Shown piece by piece: positions 23,262 to 34,650 of a DNA stretch of 64,000 nt; the first letter of the stretch is position 1, and each line of letters opens with the position of its first letter. Location: the NCBI GenBank assembly GCA_002221725.1, contig NJFT01000050.1:1-64000 (forward strand), read 5' to 3'. The notes below the pieces were generated by a model that saw only the letters and a program-made list of their open reading frames with translations, had not been told where the DNA came from and made no database searches. Both the position numbers and the translations under genes were made by a program. The DNA comes from Scedosporium boydii (taxonomy: Eukaryota; Ascomycota; Sordariomycetes; Microascales; Microascaceae).

Positions 23262-23834
23262 ATGAGCTACGTTACTCTAGGCACCATCTGGCCGGCTTCG
23301 GCCCTTGCCAGCGGAGTCAAGGAAGTCATCGCCAAATTCTACGAACTTGCAGATCGCAACCAATCAGATGCAGGACCAAGAATGGCGAGTGAGGTTTTCA
23401 CCACCGACGCCTCGCTGGTCACACCTGTAAACACTCTTCGGGGAGTCACAGGCACGCATCTTCTTCTTATTATCACCATGAAACCGTCAAACGTCATTCT
23501 AACGGAAACATAGAGATCTCGAGCAGTCGCAAAGACGCATGGATTGGTGTTTCCTCCCGAGAGCATCGTGTGTCTCATGTTTTTGCCTCTGGTGAAAATG
23601 GCTTGGACCTGATGTTATGCGGAAACTTGACATTGGTAAAGGAGAGCGGAGAATCAGTAGTGGCTTCGTTCGCCTCTCACCTCCAGTTTGACGAATCAAG
23701 CGTCAATAGTGGAAGCCCCCGTTTAAGTTCCGTTCGTGTATACGTTGTAAGGGCAGCCTTCCCCTTCTTGCTTTTGTTTTTCTTTTTCGTAAGCCGGTCT
23801 TTTCCTCCAGATTTGGGCTGCTAACCACGTTTGA
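23262..23834 (+). CDS. SnoaL/NTF2-like small protein
   Basis: The predicted protein has 148 residues, from exons 23262-23451, 23514-23746 and 23811-23834. It has the cone-fold pattern of SnoaL/NTF2-like proteins: an N-terminal helix (VKEVIAKFYELADRN), a helix/strand step (MASEVFTTDASLVTP), LRGV, then three long strands (LDLMLCGNLTLVKESGESVV, ASFASHLQFDES, SSVRVYVIWAA). The family includes polyketide cyclases, isomerases and many uncharacterised fungal proteins. The first intron only works with a GC donor (AG/GC...TAG); no GT in the right phase exists. The second intron is canonical and gives an eight-codon last exon. The gene is divergent from the VOC gene, suggesting co-regulation. Confidence 0.7.
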
Positions 23835-24789
23835 AAAGGGTTGAAAGGACTTGCGCATCGCATTGACAAGAAAGCCCTCTCACGGTGGGCAAAGTTGAAA
23901 TGGTTTCTCTTTGGTTTCCCCCGAAAGTATGTCAGTGGCGAAGCAAAGACGGCCGTAGTGTGGCGAAGGAGGCCCAAGTCAGAGAAACACAGCTACATAG
24001 GAACAATTTATGTCAAGGAGAGTGAAGTGGTGTATTGTGAACCAATGGCTCTTTCTGAATCTGTCTAGACAACATGTAAAAGGCGGCTTGACTCTTAAGT
24101 CAATTTTGCCACGTTTCCGGGCCTGTTTTCTCTACGAGGAAGACCTGGCATCGGACGGTAAGCCAAGTGATATGGATGACTCCGAGCAGAGAGCGCTCAC
24201 ACCAGCAAGAATCTAACTCTCGATCCTGATAAATATGCCCCCATGCCATCCCGTCATAACCATTACCTCGGGCTCCATCTGCGGTTTAACCCGGTCTGGT
24301 TGCTCCTGGGCCATGACCTGCCACCCGCAAAATATGACGACCAGTGTCTGCTAAGTAACAATGACTTTGATGGAGGGCCTCAGTTGGTGGCTTGTAAGGT
24401 ATCGGCTGCTCCGTCCGTTTTCCATGCTTTGTTTCCTCCTTCATCCCCCTCCATCATGTCTCAAACACAACGCGCATCTTTGGCACTTCAAGCCCTCAAA
24501 GTTTTGCTTCCGCTAGTTATGTTAATAGTGACAGGTGCGGCGCGGCGCAACAGAACGGCGGTTCACTCTTATCTGGCTGGGCTTACCGAAAGCCCGAAGA
24601 AACCCGCCTCCCGAAGCGCAGAGTAGCTGTGTCATAAGAGCCGACCGGTTAGCCATACCCTATCGCCGAGGCCGACTCGGAATTGCAGTAGTGACCCATG
24701 ACTTCTGTGCACTTAGGCTATTAGGGTTAAGGCTCTATTCGCCGTAATGTTGACGTTTTCCAGATAGAGAATTGCGCTTGAGCAACCAG
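23835..24789. other. Intergenic, no gene recognised
   Basis: Open frames at 23841-24068, 24243-24626 and 24535-24747 carry no recognisable domain and no neighbouring splice partners. I cannot support a gene here. Confidence 0.45.
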
Positions 24790-26150
24790 ATGACATACCA
24801 GGACCTGCCTCGAAAGCTCTGGGAGCCAAGAAATCCAGAAACTACTGAAATATATCGCTTTATGGAGATTATAAACAAGAAACACTTGACGTTCGAAGGC
24901 TATTTACCCCAAATGTCAACTCTATTAAGGTGCCGAAGCTGACGGGCATGCATAGTCATTCCAAAATCGTTACGAATATTCCAGCAACCATCGCGCCGCC
25001 TTCTACGCGGAGCTGTCCGAATGAGCAAATATAACCCACACCAGCTCTAGCGTAGTTGGCGAATTAGATGAGATTGACACAGTCCCTCGCTGGTTCTCCG
25101 GTGTCAACCTCAATTGGACTGAAAATATCCTCTATTCCCGCGACACCTCCGCTTCCAACCATCGAGGGGTTGTCGGAAAGGAAGATGACAAGAGTGCTTT
25201 CACAGAGATACGTCGTTGGATCTAACTCCCTCCACGCTTTGCTCGTGTTTCACCACATGGCTAGGTGCTATCTTTGTCAGTGCGCCTGTTGATATGGGTG
25301 CCGGCAATCTTGCAGAGAACGGTGCAGATTGGACCTAAGGTAAGTCGGCACAAGGTGTTTCGGAGTACACTGGCTTATTGCGAACTTTGACTAACTCACT
25401 CAGGCAGGCTTGTATTTTCGACAATGCTTCCGTCTATAATGGGAAAGTGATAGGTCTCACAGTTAAGGTGCACGCAGTCATGAATGGGATGAAATCAGGC
25501 AAGAATCCCTCCGGTCTGATCATCACGCAACGGTTTGACAGATTTGTCGATACATCTGCCATTCCTGGTACCGAGGCATTGTCGTCTCTGGGGTCCCTAT
25601 CTCCATCTATGACCCCTTTGTCGGCGTTTTCGGGAGCCCGTACCACCGGGGGCCGTAGGAGAGCTCGCTGCAACGGCAGCCTTTCTAAACATGCCGTGCT
25701 TCTCTTGGGGAGACTGATCGTTACCGGCTCCGGCGCTAGAGGGTTCCAAGTACCATACCACTCAAGCTACTTCTCTCGCTTCAGGCACGTATGGGATCAT
25801 GACGGCTTGTGCATGATACACCCTAAAACTCGGAATATTCATTTCCTAGGTTGGGCCGACGGGGTCCTGAATCCTTCCGGAGTACGTTTCGGGAGCTCGG
25901 AAATATACTCGGTTATCGGCGCTCACTTTTCTGAGCAAGTTGACGATAGCTTATGTGTAGGTCAGAGAAGGCAGGACGACTCCGACGAGTCTGTTGTTTT
26001 TTTCTTGCTCGTGAGCCCTGGCCATCGCCTCACCCATAAAAAGGTCGAACTGGTACCGGTAAAGATTATCTCCGAGTTCAAGATCAAGCTGAGTAATACG
26101 CTGATGAACCCATCAAGTCTCGGGTATAGTTACCAGTTTGTTCGAGTTGA
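24790..26150 (+). pseudogene. Acetoacetyl-CoA synthetase, decayed and internally deleted
   Basis: Pieces of an acetoacetyl-CoA synthetase (ANL superfamily) are readable in order but in shifting frames. They are the N-terminus from ATG 24790 (MTYQDLPRKLWEPRNPETTE), then an early block near 25050-25140 (DTVPRWFSGVNLNWTENILY), GAIFVSAPVDMGA-like sequence near 25275, and NASVYNGKVIGL with ITQRFDRFVDTS near 25425-25560. The last is a C-terminal block at about 25800-26100 (FLGWADGVLNPSGVRFGSSE, VDDSLCVGQRRQDDSDESVV). Stops and frameshifts interrupt the early part. The central ATP-binding/acyl-activating region that should follow the truncated SSGTTG-type site is missing, and the C-terminal lysine region is gone. 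The normal enzyme has about 650-690 residues. It is clearly non-functional. Confidence 0.85.
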
Positions 26151-26641
26151 AAAGACGGTAAGGGTCTTGGAGAAGTTATGGGGGCGAGGTAGAGGTAGAC
26201 ACGAGCAGAACGGGGCGTCAATGCCGGACAATGGCGCCAGCTTACGACGCCACTGCGAGGAATGCTATTTTTATTTGCTCAATGACGGTACTACTATTCA
26301 ATATCAAAACTACCATAATATTCACTCATTTTTGAAGTCTTTTTCGATAAGGACTACCTGCCACATTGCCAGAGACGAGTCGTCAAGTTCGAAGGCGTAC
26401 GTATGTATTTTTACTCCGTTGCTCTATAAGCACAGTCTTGCAAGTCGCAAGAATGCTCTTCTCCGATCGCGAAATAGGAGCCTCATCACACAATATACTA
26501 TCAATTGATCTATTACCAAGTACCTCAAGTTAAATATTAGATCGTTGGCACTTGATACCAATCTTATACATATTCTATATTATTTTTTTTCTTCTATCTT
26601 CTGTCTACTACACATTCTTATTCTACCTTGGCATCTTAACT

Positions 26642-27759
26642 ATGGCCTTGCAATTCCCTCCTGAACACCGTGCACTCGTCCTCTCTGAGCCGGGCAAAGC
26701 CGCTACACATTGAGTCACGGCCGACCCCCACACCCGGACCCGGCGCAGTGCTCATCCGTATCCCCGCCGTATCTATACGGTCGGACGCGCCAGCCGTCTG
26801 GAAAGATCCAGCCAGTGGCCACAGTCTTCCCCTGCCTCTAGTCTCAGGGATGATGTCCACTGGTAGAGTCACAGCTGTTGGCCCAGATGCAACCAAGCTT
26901 CAACCAGGCCATTTAGTCCTCTTCGACCCGACCATTTTCGGTAGGACAATAACTTGTGCAAATATGTGTCGGGATTCATGGAAGATCATGATGACCATAG
27001 CAAAATCCTCTCGCGTGGAGAGTGGCGAGACTCAACTCTAGCAGAATATGCCAAGCTACCTCTTGAAAACTGCCATATCCTCGACCAGGACCGATTGATG
27101 GGTCCTCCAAATGAGGGAGGACTAGGATACAACTTGGAGGATCTCACACATCTCCTCGGCATGCTGATCCCATTTGGTGGCCTTGCCGATATGGGTGTCA
27201 AGGCGGGCGAAACGATCATCGTAGCGCCTGCCACGGGCCGGTATGGAAGCGCTGCGGTACATCTCTCGCTAGCTTTGGGCGCTCGAGTCATCGCCATCGG
27301 ACGAAATGCCGAAATTATATCTCAACTGGCCACGATCAGCCCGCGAGTGACAAGCGTGCGAATGACAGGTGATCTGGAAGCCGATACGAAATCTCTCAAA
27401 GCTTCAGTACCGAATGGTGCTGATTGCTTCTTCGACATGTCTCCTACATTGGCATCGAAATCAACACATTTCCGGGCTACGCTGGAAGTCATGAAGCTAG
27501 GAGGATGTGTGAATCTCATGGGGTTCATTGTCGAAGGTGTTGCCTTCAGCTACATGGATATCTTGGAGCGCAGATTAACATTTATGGGCTCTTGGCTGTC
27601 CACAAGGGACCAAACAATAAGGTTAATTGCTATAGCCGAGGCAGGTCTTCTTCCTTTGGGATCAAAGGCCGCAATGGGTCCCGTAAGGTCGTTTGGGTTA
27701 GACCAGTGGAAAGAGCAGCAGAGAGGCGGGAGCCCGGTGAGATTATCATCAAGCCTTGA
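26642..27759 (+). pseudogene. Zinc-type (MDR) alcohol dehydrogenase-like gene with three frameshifts
   Basis: A near full-length medium-chain dehydrogenase/quinone-oxidoreductase-like protein is readable, beginning MALQFPPEHRALVLSEPGK at 26642. It continues with GAVLIRIPAVSI, GRVTAVGPDATKLQPGHLVL, GETIIVAPATGRYGSAAVHL (the Rossmann glycine region), ALGARVIAIGR, and ends REPGEIIIKP. The frame changes near 26697 (one extra base), near 26943 (one base lost) and near 27713 (one base lost); each change is the minimal single-base indel that restores the family sequence. The uninterrupted frame would stop at 26711-26713. Either this is a young pseudogene or the assembly has indel errors here. The intact family reduces or oxidises alcohols and enones with NAD(P)H. 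Confidence 0.8.
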
Positions 27760-28921
27760 AGCAGGTAATCCTTCCTAGTTTAGCTTCCTATAATATATAT
27801 ATATGAAAATATACATCTATCAGCAGATGGTGACCGTGTTTCATCCGTATAATGAGCTATTTCTAGAGGGAGAAAGTTTTATAATAATTAAATCAATGCC
27901 ATTTCTTTTCTATCGTGTAATATTTACATTTCCATATATGTCCTGGCCGAATGGTTGAACACAAACGCAAACAAACCAGCGACATTGACCGCTGGCGCTA
28001 GGTTGTCTTCCGTGACTGGCCTGGCCACACATCGGCGGTCGAATTGTACAAGCTCGCCCTGCTTTCTACTTCTGCCATTTACCCAGGACCACTTATAAAT
28101 ATAAGGGAATTCCGACAATAGGCATGTTTTGCTGTTAGATCTCTTATTATGATGATAAGATATATCTTCTTCTTTCCAGTAATGCCTACCCACACCGTGA
28201 TTGACTGATGGGCTTTTATATGAGATTGAATGTTCACAAGGTCTTTCCTATATATCTCATTAGGCTGTTGAAAGACCCAGCTGTTAGGGTCATTCGAGGT
28301 TTTCTATATTGTACACTTGTCTGAGAAGCAAGCCTGTAGGGAAAGTTAGAGGCAGAAGGCCCTATTTTTAAAGGCAAAATATAAGCAAAAGCTTATCAAT
28401 CTGTGGAACTCAATGATCTGCAAATTCAAGCTGTTCCTTTGCATCTTCTTTTGAAAGTACGATCTGTTCCTTTTGACTGCTATTTGCTGTGCTAGTGGCT
28501 ATGAAGCTGGTGATGGAGGGTCCTCTTGTTGACATCAAAATCAAGCTCAATTATTAGATCATTCCATGTAAGATGACGATGTCAGATGATGTACAAATTA
28601 ATATACATAGTCTTTAAAGCTGTAAGCTTCTTCGGATGCCCCTTTCGCAGCCTAGAATGGTTGTAGTAATAATCTTCCCATCACTTCTTTATATGATAGA
28701 TATTGCCCAGGCGGTGCCATAATCCCCTCTGTCGCACAACTAGCCTACCACACTACTGCAGTTGTCTGTCAGGCAGCTGCGTGCGCCTCAACAGGCAACA
28801 CTTTCATTTGTGTATAAAAGAATCGGTCAGTACCTCTCTCGAGACGCCCTTGCTCTTTAGATAATTCTCATCAATTGACTGATGACATCAGTGATCCCTA
28901 TATCGATTGCCCCTTTCATTA
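27760..28921. other. Intergenic, no gene recognised
   Basis: Moderately AT-rich DNA with no frame that I can relate to a family. 27924-28193 (minus) is open but featureless. Confidence 0.5.
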
Positions 28922-29946
28922 TTACCATTCGTCTGTCTTGGCCACCATCTGACAGCCAACCCCTCCAATAAACCTTCTAGCTTCTGTCTCCGTCTCTACA
29001 ATTCGCAGCTTGTTTCCCGCTCGTTCAACGTCTATTGTCAAGACTCCCGCCGGATCAATAACCACCACACTTTTGCCATCAAGGAGCAGTCTATAGATAT
29101 CTGCTTGGATAATCCGCTGGGCTACCGCATTAAAGGAAAGGATGTCGCGAAATGAGAAGATGATGGCGCATGCATTGCGCGAGCGCCCAGAGCCAGGATC
29201 CTCTGGATTGGGTTGACCAAGTTCACGGGTGATAGCACGGGTCAGACGCTCCGAGCCTGCAAAGCGAACGACGCCTCGTAAGCTGAAGATGACGACCTCC
29301 CTGTTGCAGTTTACGTGGTGAGGCTCACCACCCCCTCCTGCAACAATGGTTGCTACAGATGTACGCAGTGTCGGCCGAGCAATTTGGCTAACGTCCATCA
29401 TGTGAAGACCCATGTCACGGGACAATTGCTCGCAAATGGCGACGCCGCGAACACTATTGCCGCGCCCATCAAGCTTGGGCGAGAAGACAGCAATGCCCGT
29501 CTGACCCGGCACAGGGCCCCAATGATACCCCCAGACACACCGCTTTTCGCTGGTATTCCAATTCTCGAAACCCAGTCTCCTGCAGCATCATACATGCCAC
29601 ATGTAGTCATGACGGAGAGAATCTGGCGGACGCTTGTCTGAGGAATGATGGTGTCACCACTGACTGGGTGTATGCCGGCGTTGCAAAGAGTTGCTGCCAT
29701 CATAGCTAAATCGCGCACGTTGACACTGATGGCACATTGGCGAATGTATCCCTTAACGGCCTCTTGGGGGTCACCGGTGATGATGCCTGCCGCCTTGAGC
29801 ATGTAGCCGATTTCCATGTTGCGATCAGCATTTCTCATCTCAGCCTCGTACAGTTCCTCGCACACATGCAGTCGTCGGCCTGCTAGCCTCGAAAGGGATT
29901 TCAAGATGCGCTCAGTTCTCTGTTCAACTGTGGCATCGGGTCCCAC
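28922..29946 (-). pseudogene. Glutaminase with C-terminal STAS-like domain, 5'-truncated and frameshifted
   Basis: The minus-strand sequence matches the C-terminal half of the serine-dependent glutaminase family, which converts glutamine to glutamate and ammonia: CAISVNVRDLAMMAATLCNA, GIHPVSGDTII, MTTCGMYDAAGDW, IPAKSGVSGGII, then TGIAVFSPKLDGRGNSVRGV. A STAS-like domain follows (REVVIFSLRGVVRFAGSERL, SVVVIDPAGVLTIDV), and the gene ends at TAA 28922-28924. One base is missing near 29515, where GGII should run into a VPGQTGIAV-type sequence, so two frames are needed. Upstream, homology stops at about 29946, within a few bases of the AT-rich block. The start codon and the region with the catalytic Ser-x-x-Lys are absent. 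The transposon-rich block evidently removed or replaced the 5' half. Confidence 0.85.
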
Positions 29947-29949
29947 AAT

Positions 29950-32900
29950 GAGATAGTAAAATAGCTATAACTACCTAACCTATTCTAAATTCTAGTTAAA
30001 TCTACTATTATATAGTAAATAATAGATAATATTATTAAGATGTTAATCTAAAAATTAGTCTCCTTCTTAGATATCTAGGACCTAATATACTATAAAATCT
30101 CTAATATATTTAATAGAATTAGAATATATTATCTTCTTAGTAAGCTAATTTTAAAAGAAGAAGCCTAGTAATAAAGAGAGAGAAACTAGAATCTAACTAC
30201 TTAATATCTAAAAGCTATTCCTAATCTAGTAATTAATAGTTCCTAATATATACTAGCTAATCTTAATAAAGTACCTAACTTAAAAGTTAACTAGGATAGG
30301 GACTAGGTATAGGATATCCTTAAAAATAGCTTCCTTTATATATAAATAATATCTACTACTATAGAAGATAATAATTAGTAAGATTCTATATTAAAGGATC
30401 TAAAAGCCTTTATATTAAATTTTTTTACTTTAGAAAATATTAGCTTAATCTAGTAATCTCTATATATTTAAGTTAAGATTAGGGTTAAGATAAATAAAGA
30501 TATTATTAAAGTTATAAATACTAAAGCTAAGTTTAGTATAATCTATAAGAGCTATATAATAGCTAATAAAATTATATATAAGTAGTTAAAAGTAGTATAC
30601 TAAGCTTTTAGTAAAAGCTAGCTTCTTAAACTTTATAGATAAGCTAATATAACTTTATAGTTAGGAGGATATAAAATTAACTTTAAGGTTTTTATTATTA
30701 AAGACTTATAAGTAATAATATCTTTATTACTTAGAATACCTTTTATCTATATTTTAAAGTTTACTTTTAACTATAATAATAATAATAGACTTATAAAAAG
30801 TAAAATAATTATAAATAAAGCTTATCTTATAATACTATTCTTAGACTTACTTACTTTTATTAGTAGGAAGGGAAATAAGATTAGGAGGTCCTAGTTAGAA
30901 GTAGCTCCCTTTCTAGCTACTTAGTACTTTTATTCTTTAATCTAAGTTCTCTTCTATTATTTACTAAACTAATTAATTCCCTTTTTTATAAACCCTTACC
31001 TCCTATTTCTATACTAGATAATATTATAGTTAACCTTCTTTTAAGAGAATAACTAATTACTAAAATTTTATTTAATCTAGTCTAGAATACTTATTACCTT
31101 CTTATAAAGATAGGGGAAAGAATACTAAGTATTAAGATATAATTTAAGTTTAAGCTATTTTATAATATTAGATTATAAGAAGGTAAAGTAGTAGCTATCC
31201 TAATAATTAATACTTTTTATAAGATAATAGAAAGGTTTTCTATTAAAATAGTCCTAAGAAAAGTTAGAAGAAAAAGGAAAAAGTAAGCTAAAGTAATTAT
31301 AGATATCTAGACCTTATATAAGTAGAAAGCCCTAAAGGTTTGACTAATAAATAATACCTCTCCTAATAGAAGTGCTTCTACTATTAACTCCTAATAGAAG
31401 ATGAAAGTATAAAATAAAGTAAAAAAATAATTATAAAAAATAAAATATAAAAGATTTATTATATTTTACTTTACTAAGATCTCTAAGGAAACTTAGTTTA
31501 TAAAAGAATATTTAAAGGATATTATTAAGGGTATTATAAACTAAATAACTTCTAAGAAGCTTACTTTATTTATAGAAATCCTCTATAATTAGGAAGTAGC
31601 TTTAGCTTAAGACTTTATAGAAATTAACTTAATTAAGCTAGAAGTTATATTTATTTAAGAAATATAAATAGAACTTTATAAAATATAATAATTACTATTA
31701 ATTAGAATTCTACTAGGAATAATTAAAGCCCTTATTAATATTTTAAAGAATAAAATTATTAGAGGTATCTTAGAGCTTAGATATAAAGCTTATAAGAACT
31801 AAATCTTTCTTATAGAAAAAAAAGATAGTAGATTTTAACTAATTACTAACTATTAACCTTTAAACTAATATATAATTTATAATATCTTTATCTCTCTAAA
31901 TACTAAAAGATTTTTAAAATCTATAATATAATATATAGTTCTATCCTTAATTAACTTACTTTCTAGATATAATTAAATTAAGCTTATATTTAAAAGTAGG
32001 GACTTTACTACTTTTAAATTACTTATTAGTCTACTATAGATATATAGGCTACCTTAGGGAACTATGAACTCTATTAGATAATTTATAAAAGCTATTATTA
32101 TTATTTTATATAACTTACTCTCCTATATTACTAAAGTCTATATTAATAATATAATTACTAAGGGCTCTATAATAAAATATAATAATAAGATCTATCTTAA
32201 ACTACTTAGAGTATAAAAGTATATATATAAGTACTTCTATAATATTAATATAGTACTATTAAACTTTAAACTTACTAGAGTATATACTTTAGAAGGAAAA
32301 AGTCTATAAGTAGCTTTATCTTATATTATAGTTAGATATATATATAGAAATAGAATATAATCTTTTAATAACTTTAAAGTCTAGAAGATTTTAGAATAGC
32401 TACTATATTAGGTTATTAAAGATATATATAAGTTCTTTAGTATAATAAAATTTTTTAGAATATAGATTATATAATATATTCTAGTTACTAAACTCCTAAC
32501 TAGGCTATTAAAGAAAAATACTTAATTTATTTAAGGGCTTAAATAGTAAGAATTAATAGACTTTCTAAAGAGAGTCCTTATTAATTAATTAGTTTTAAGA
32601 GTTCTAGTTTATTCTAAAGATATTAAAATGATTTATCTTACTATTAATAGAAGCTTAACTAGCTAGGGTACTATATTAGTATAAATCTTTAAAGATAGTA
32701 AATATTTTATTTAATATAAATGTAGTTGCTAGATGGAAATAGAGAAGTAGTATAATTAGATAAAAAGAGAAGTAAGAGCTATTCTTATTATATTCTAGTA
32801 GCTTTACTATTATCTAATAGAAATAAGATTTATTTTAGAAACTAACTACTAAGTACTTATCTATTAGTTAAATAAGAGCTCTATAGATATCCTAAGTATA

Positions 32901-34526
32901 GTAATTAATAACTAGATTACTTATATTAGGCTATTTAACTTTAAAGCCTATTATATATAAGGGAAGGATAATAATATAGCTAATACCTTATCTTATAAGC
33001 TCCTTAGAGAGTTAGATTTATAGAAGCTCTAAGAAGATTAAGATTTTAATAAATTTATAAAATAATATATTTTTCTTCTAGAAGAATCTTTACTACTTAA
33101 TAGATTTTATTTAGAGAAATCTCTCTAGATTATCTAATTTCTTTTAACTTTTAAATATCCTTTAAATTTTAATATATAAAACTATAGTTAATTTTAATCT
33201 AAGTATTTGAAATTTTATGTTGATTATTATATTTTATAGGCTAGAGCTATAAAAATACTTCTTAAATATAAGGTAGTAGATAATAATAATAAAAGAAATA
33301 AAATCTTTATAAAATTATATAATTTGATAGACTATTAAAGCTAAGATATAATATACTAGTTAATTAGTAAAAGGTATTATTAGGAAGGACTTTGGAAATA
33401 GGCTATAGATAAAGTTAAAGCTTATATTAAATGTTAATGATAGGATCTAAGATGTTCTAAGGACCTAGTATAGTTTACTATATTTAGGTATCTATTCTAT
33501 AAAGTCTTTATTAATATCTAGTATATACCCTAAGACTAATCCTTCTAGTATATTGCTAAAGCCTGCTGTTACCTTACTAGGTTTCTATAAGTAGAGGTAT
33601 TAGTAAAGGTTAATATAAAGTTGATGTAAAGATAGTTTTAATAGGATGTCTTTAATATTTATAGCTAACTCTTTAAAGTAGTTATTAATAATAGATTAGA
33701 AAATAAGGTAGAATTTATAAAAAACTTAAAAGATAGAGGAATTTAAATAATCTTTTTATTAGCTTATAACTTTTAAGTAAATAGAATAATTAAATCTAAA
33801 TATTTTACTTTAACTAGAATTTTTATTAAGTTTTATACTAAGAAGTAAGCTAATATCCTTTCCTATACTTAGATAGCTAATAGGATTATAGTTTAAGTCT
33901 CTACTAAGTATAGTCTCTTTTACTTTATTTTTAGATATAAACTAATATTCCTAATTAAAGTTAAAGTCCCTACTTAGAGACTATTTAAATAGGATAAGGT
34001 TTAAGAAATAGAAAACCTTATAATTACTTAGACTAGGCTACTATTATAAAAAGAAAAAGATATTATACTTATAATTAGAAAAGCTATATTCTTTAAAAGG
34101 AAACTTATAGACTAAATAAATAGACTTAACTACTTTAAGCTTTAGAATACTCCTCTATAGAAAGGGAACTTAATCCTTTTATATAATAAAATTAGAATAT
34201 CTAATATATCTATAACTAATAAGTTTAAACTATATTAGAGAGAACCTTTTTAAATTTAAAAACTATATAAAGATAATAAGAATATATAATTAGAAGAGCT
34301 TAATAGTATACTAATTAATAGCTTTTACCTTTTTTATAGAGTTAAGTACTTTTATATAACCTTAGATAGCTAAATAATAATAATTAAGGATATAGAAGAT
34401 AACCTCTAGCTAGAAGTACTTAGTAGTAATAGGAAAACTATTAATTAACTATAAGAGACCTTAATCTAATTCTAGAGACTATAGTTTTACTTTAAAGATC
34501 TTAATTTGTAAGATAATTGCAAGGAG
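29950..34526 (+). mobile_element. RIP-degraded Ty3/Gypsy retrotransposon (internal region), element A
   Basis: This is extremely AT-rich DNA with TAG/TAA where Gln and Trp codons would be. Reading through stops on the plus strand gives polyprotein order. Reverse transcriptase lies at about 31800-32180 (EKKDSRF, LP-x-GTMNSIR, then KVYINNI where active enzymes have Y-x-DD). RNase H is at about 32630-33000 (RFILETNYQVLIYQLNKSSI, ending GKDNNIANTLSYK). Integrase is at about 33400-33820 (ENKVEFIKNLKDRGI-x-IIF). The order RT-RNaseH-IN is that of Ty3/Gypsy. No intact frame survives. The left end is cut at the glutaminase junction and no 5' LTR was found. A purine tract (GCAAGGAG) ends at 34526, right before a likely 3' LTR. 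Confidence 0.8.
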
Positions 34527-34650
34527 TGACAATTAGCCCAATAGACTAAAAGATCCGTCAGTTCCAGCGCCACATGGCTGGGACTGCCCCTTACATTCAC
34601 TTAAGAATCCTCTCAATCGCGGCGGAACCAGCCACTTCTAGGTATTCTAT
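34527..34650 (+). repeat. GC-normal island, probable start of element A 3' LTR
   Basis: A ~125-bp stretch of ordinary composition begins TGACAATTAGCCCAATAGAC directly after a purine-rich tract and stands alone within kilobases of RIP-type DNA. Position and TG start fit the beginning of a 3' LTR. Its right end cannot be placed, and no matching 5' copy was found in the window. Confidence 0.4.
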
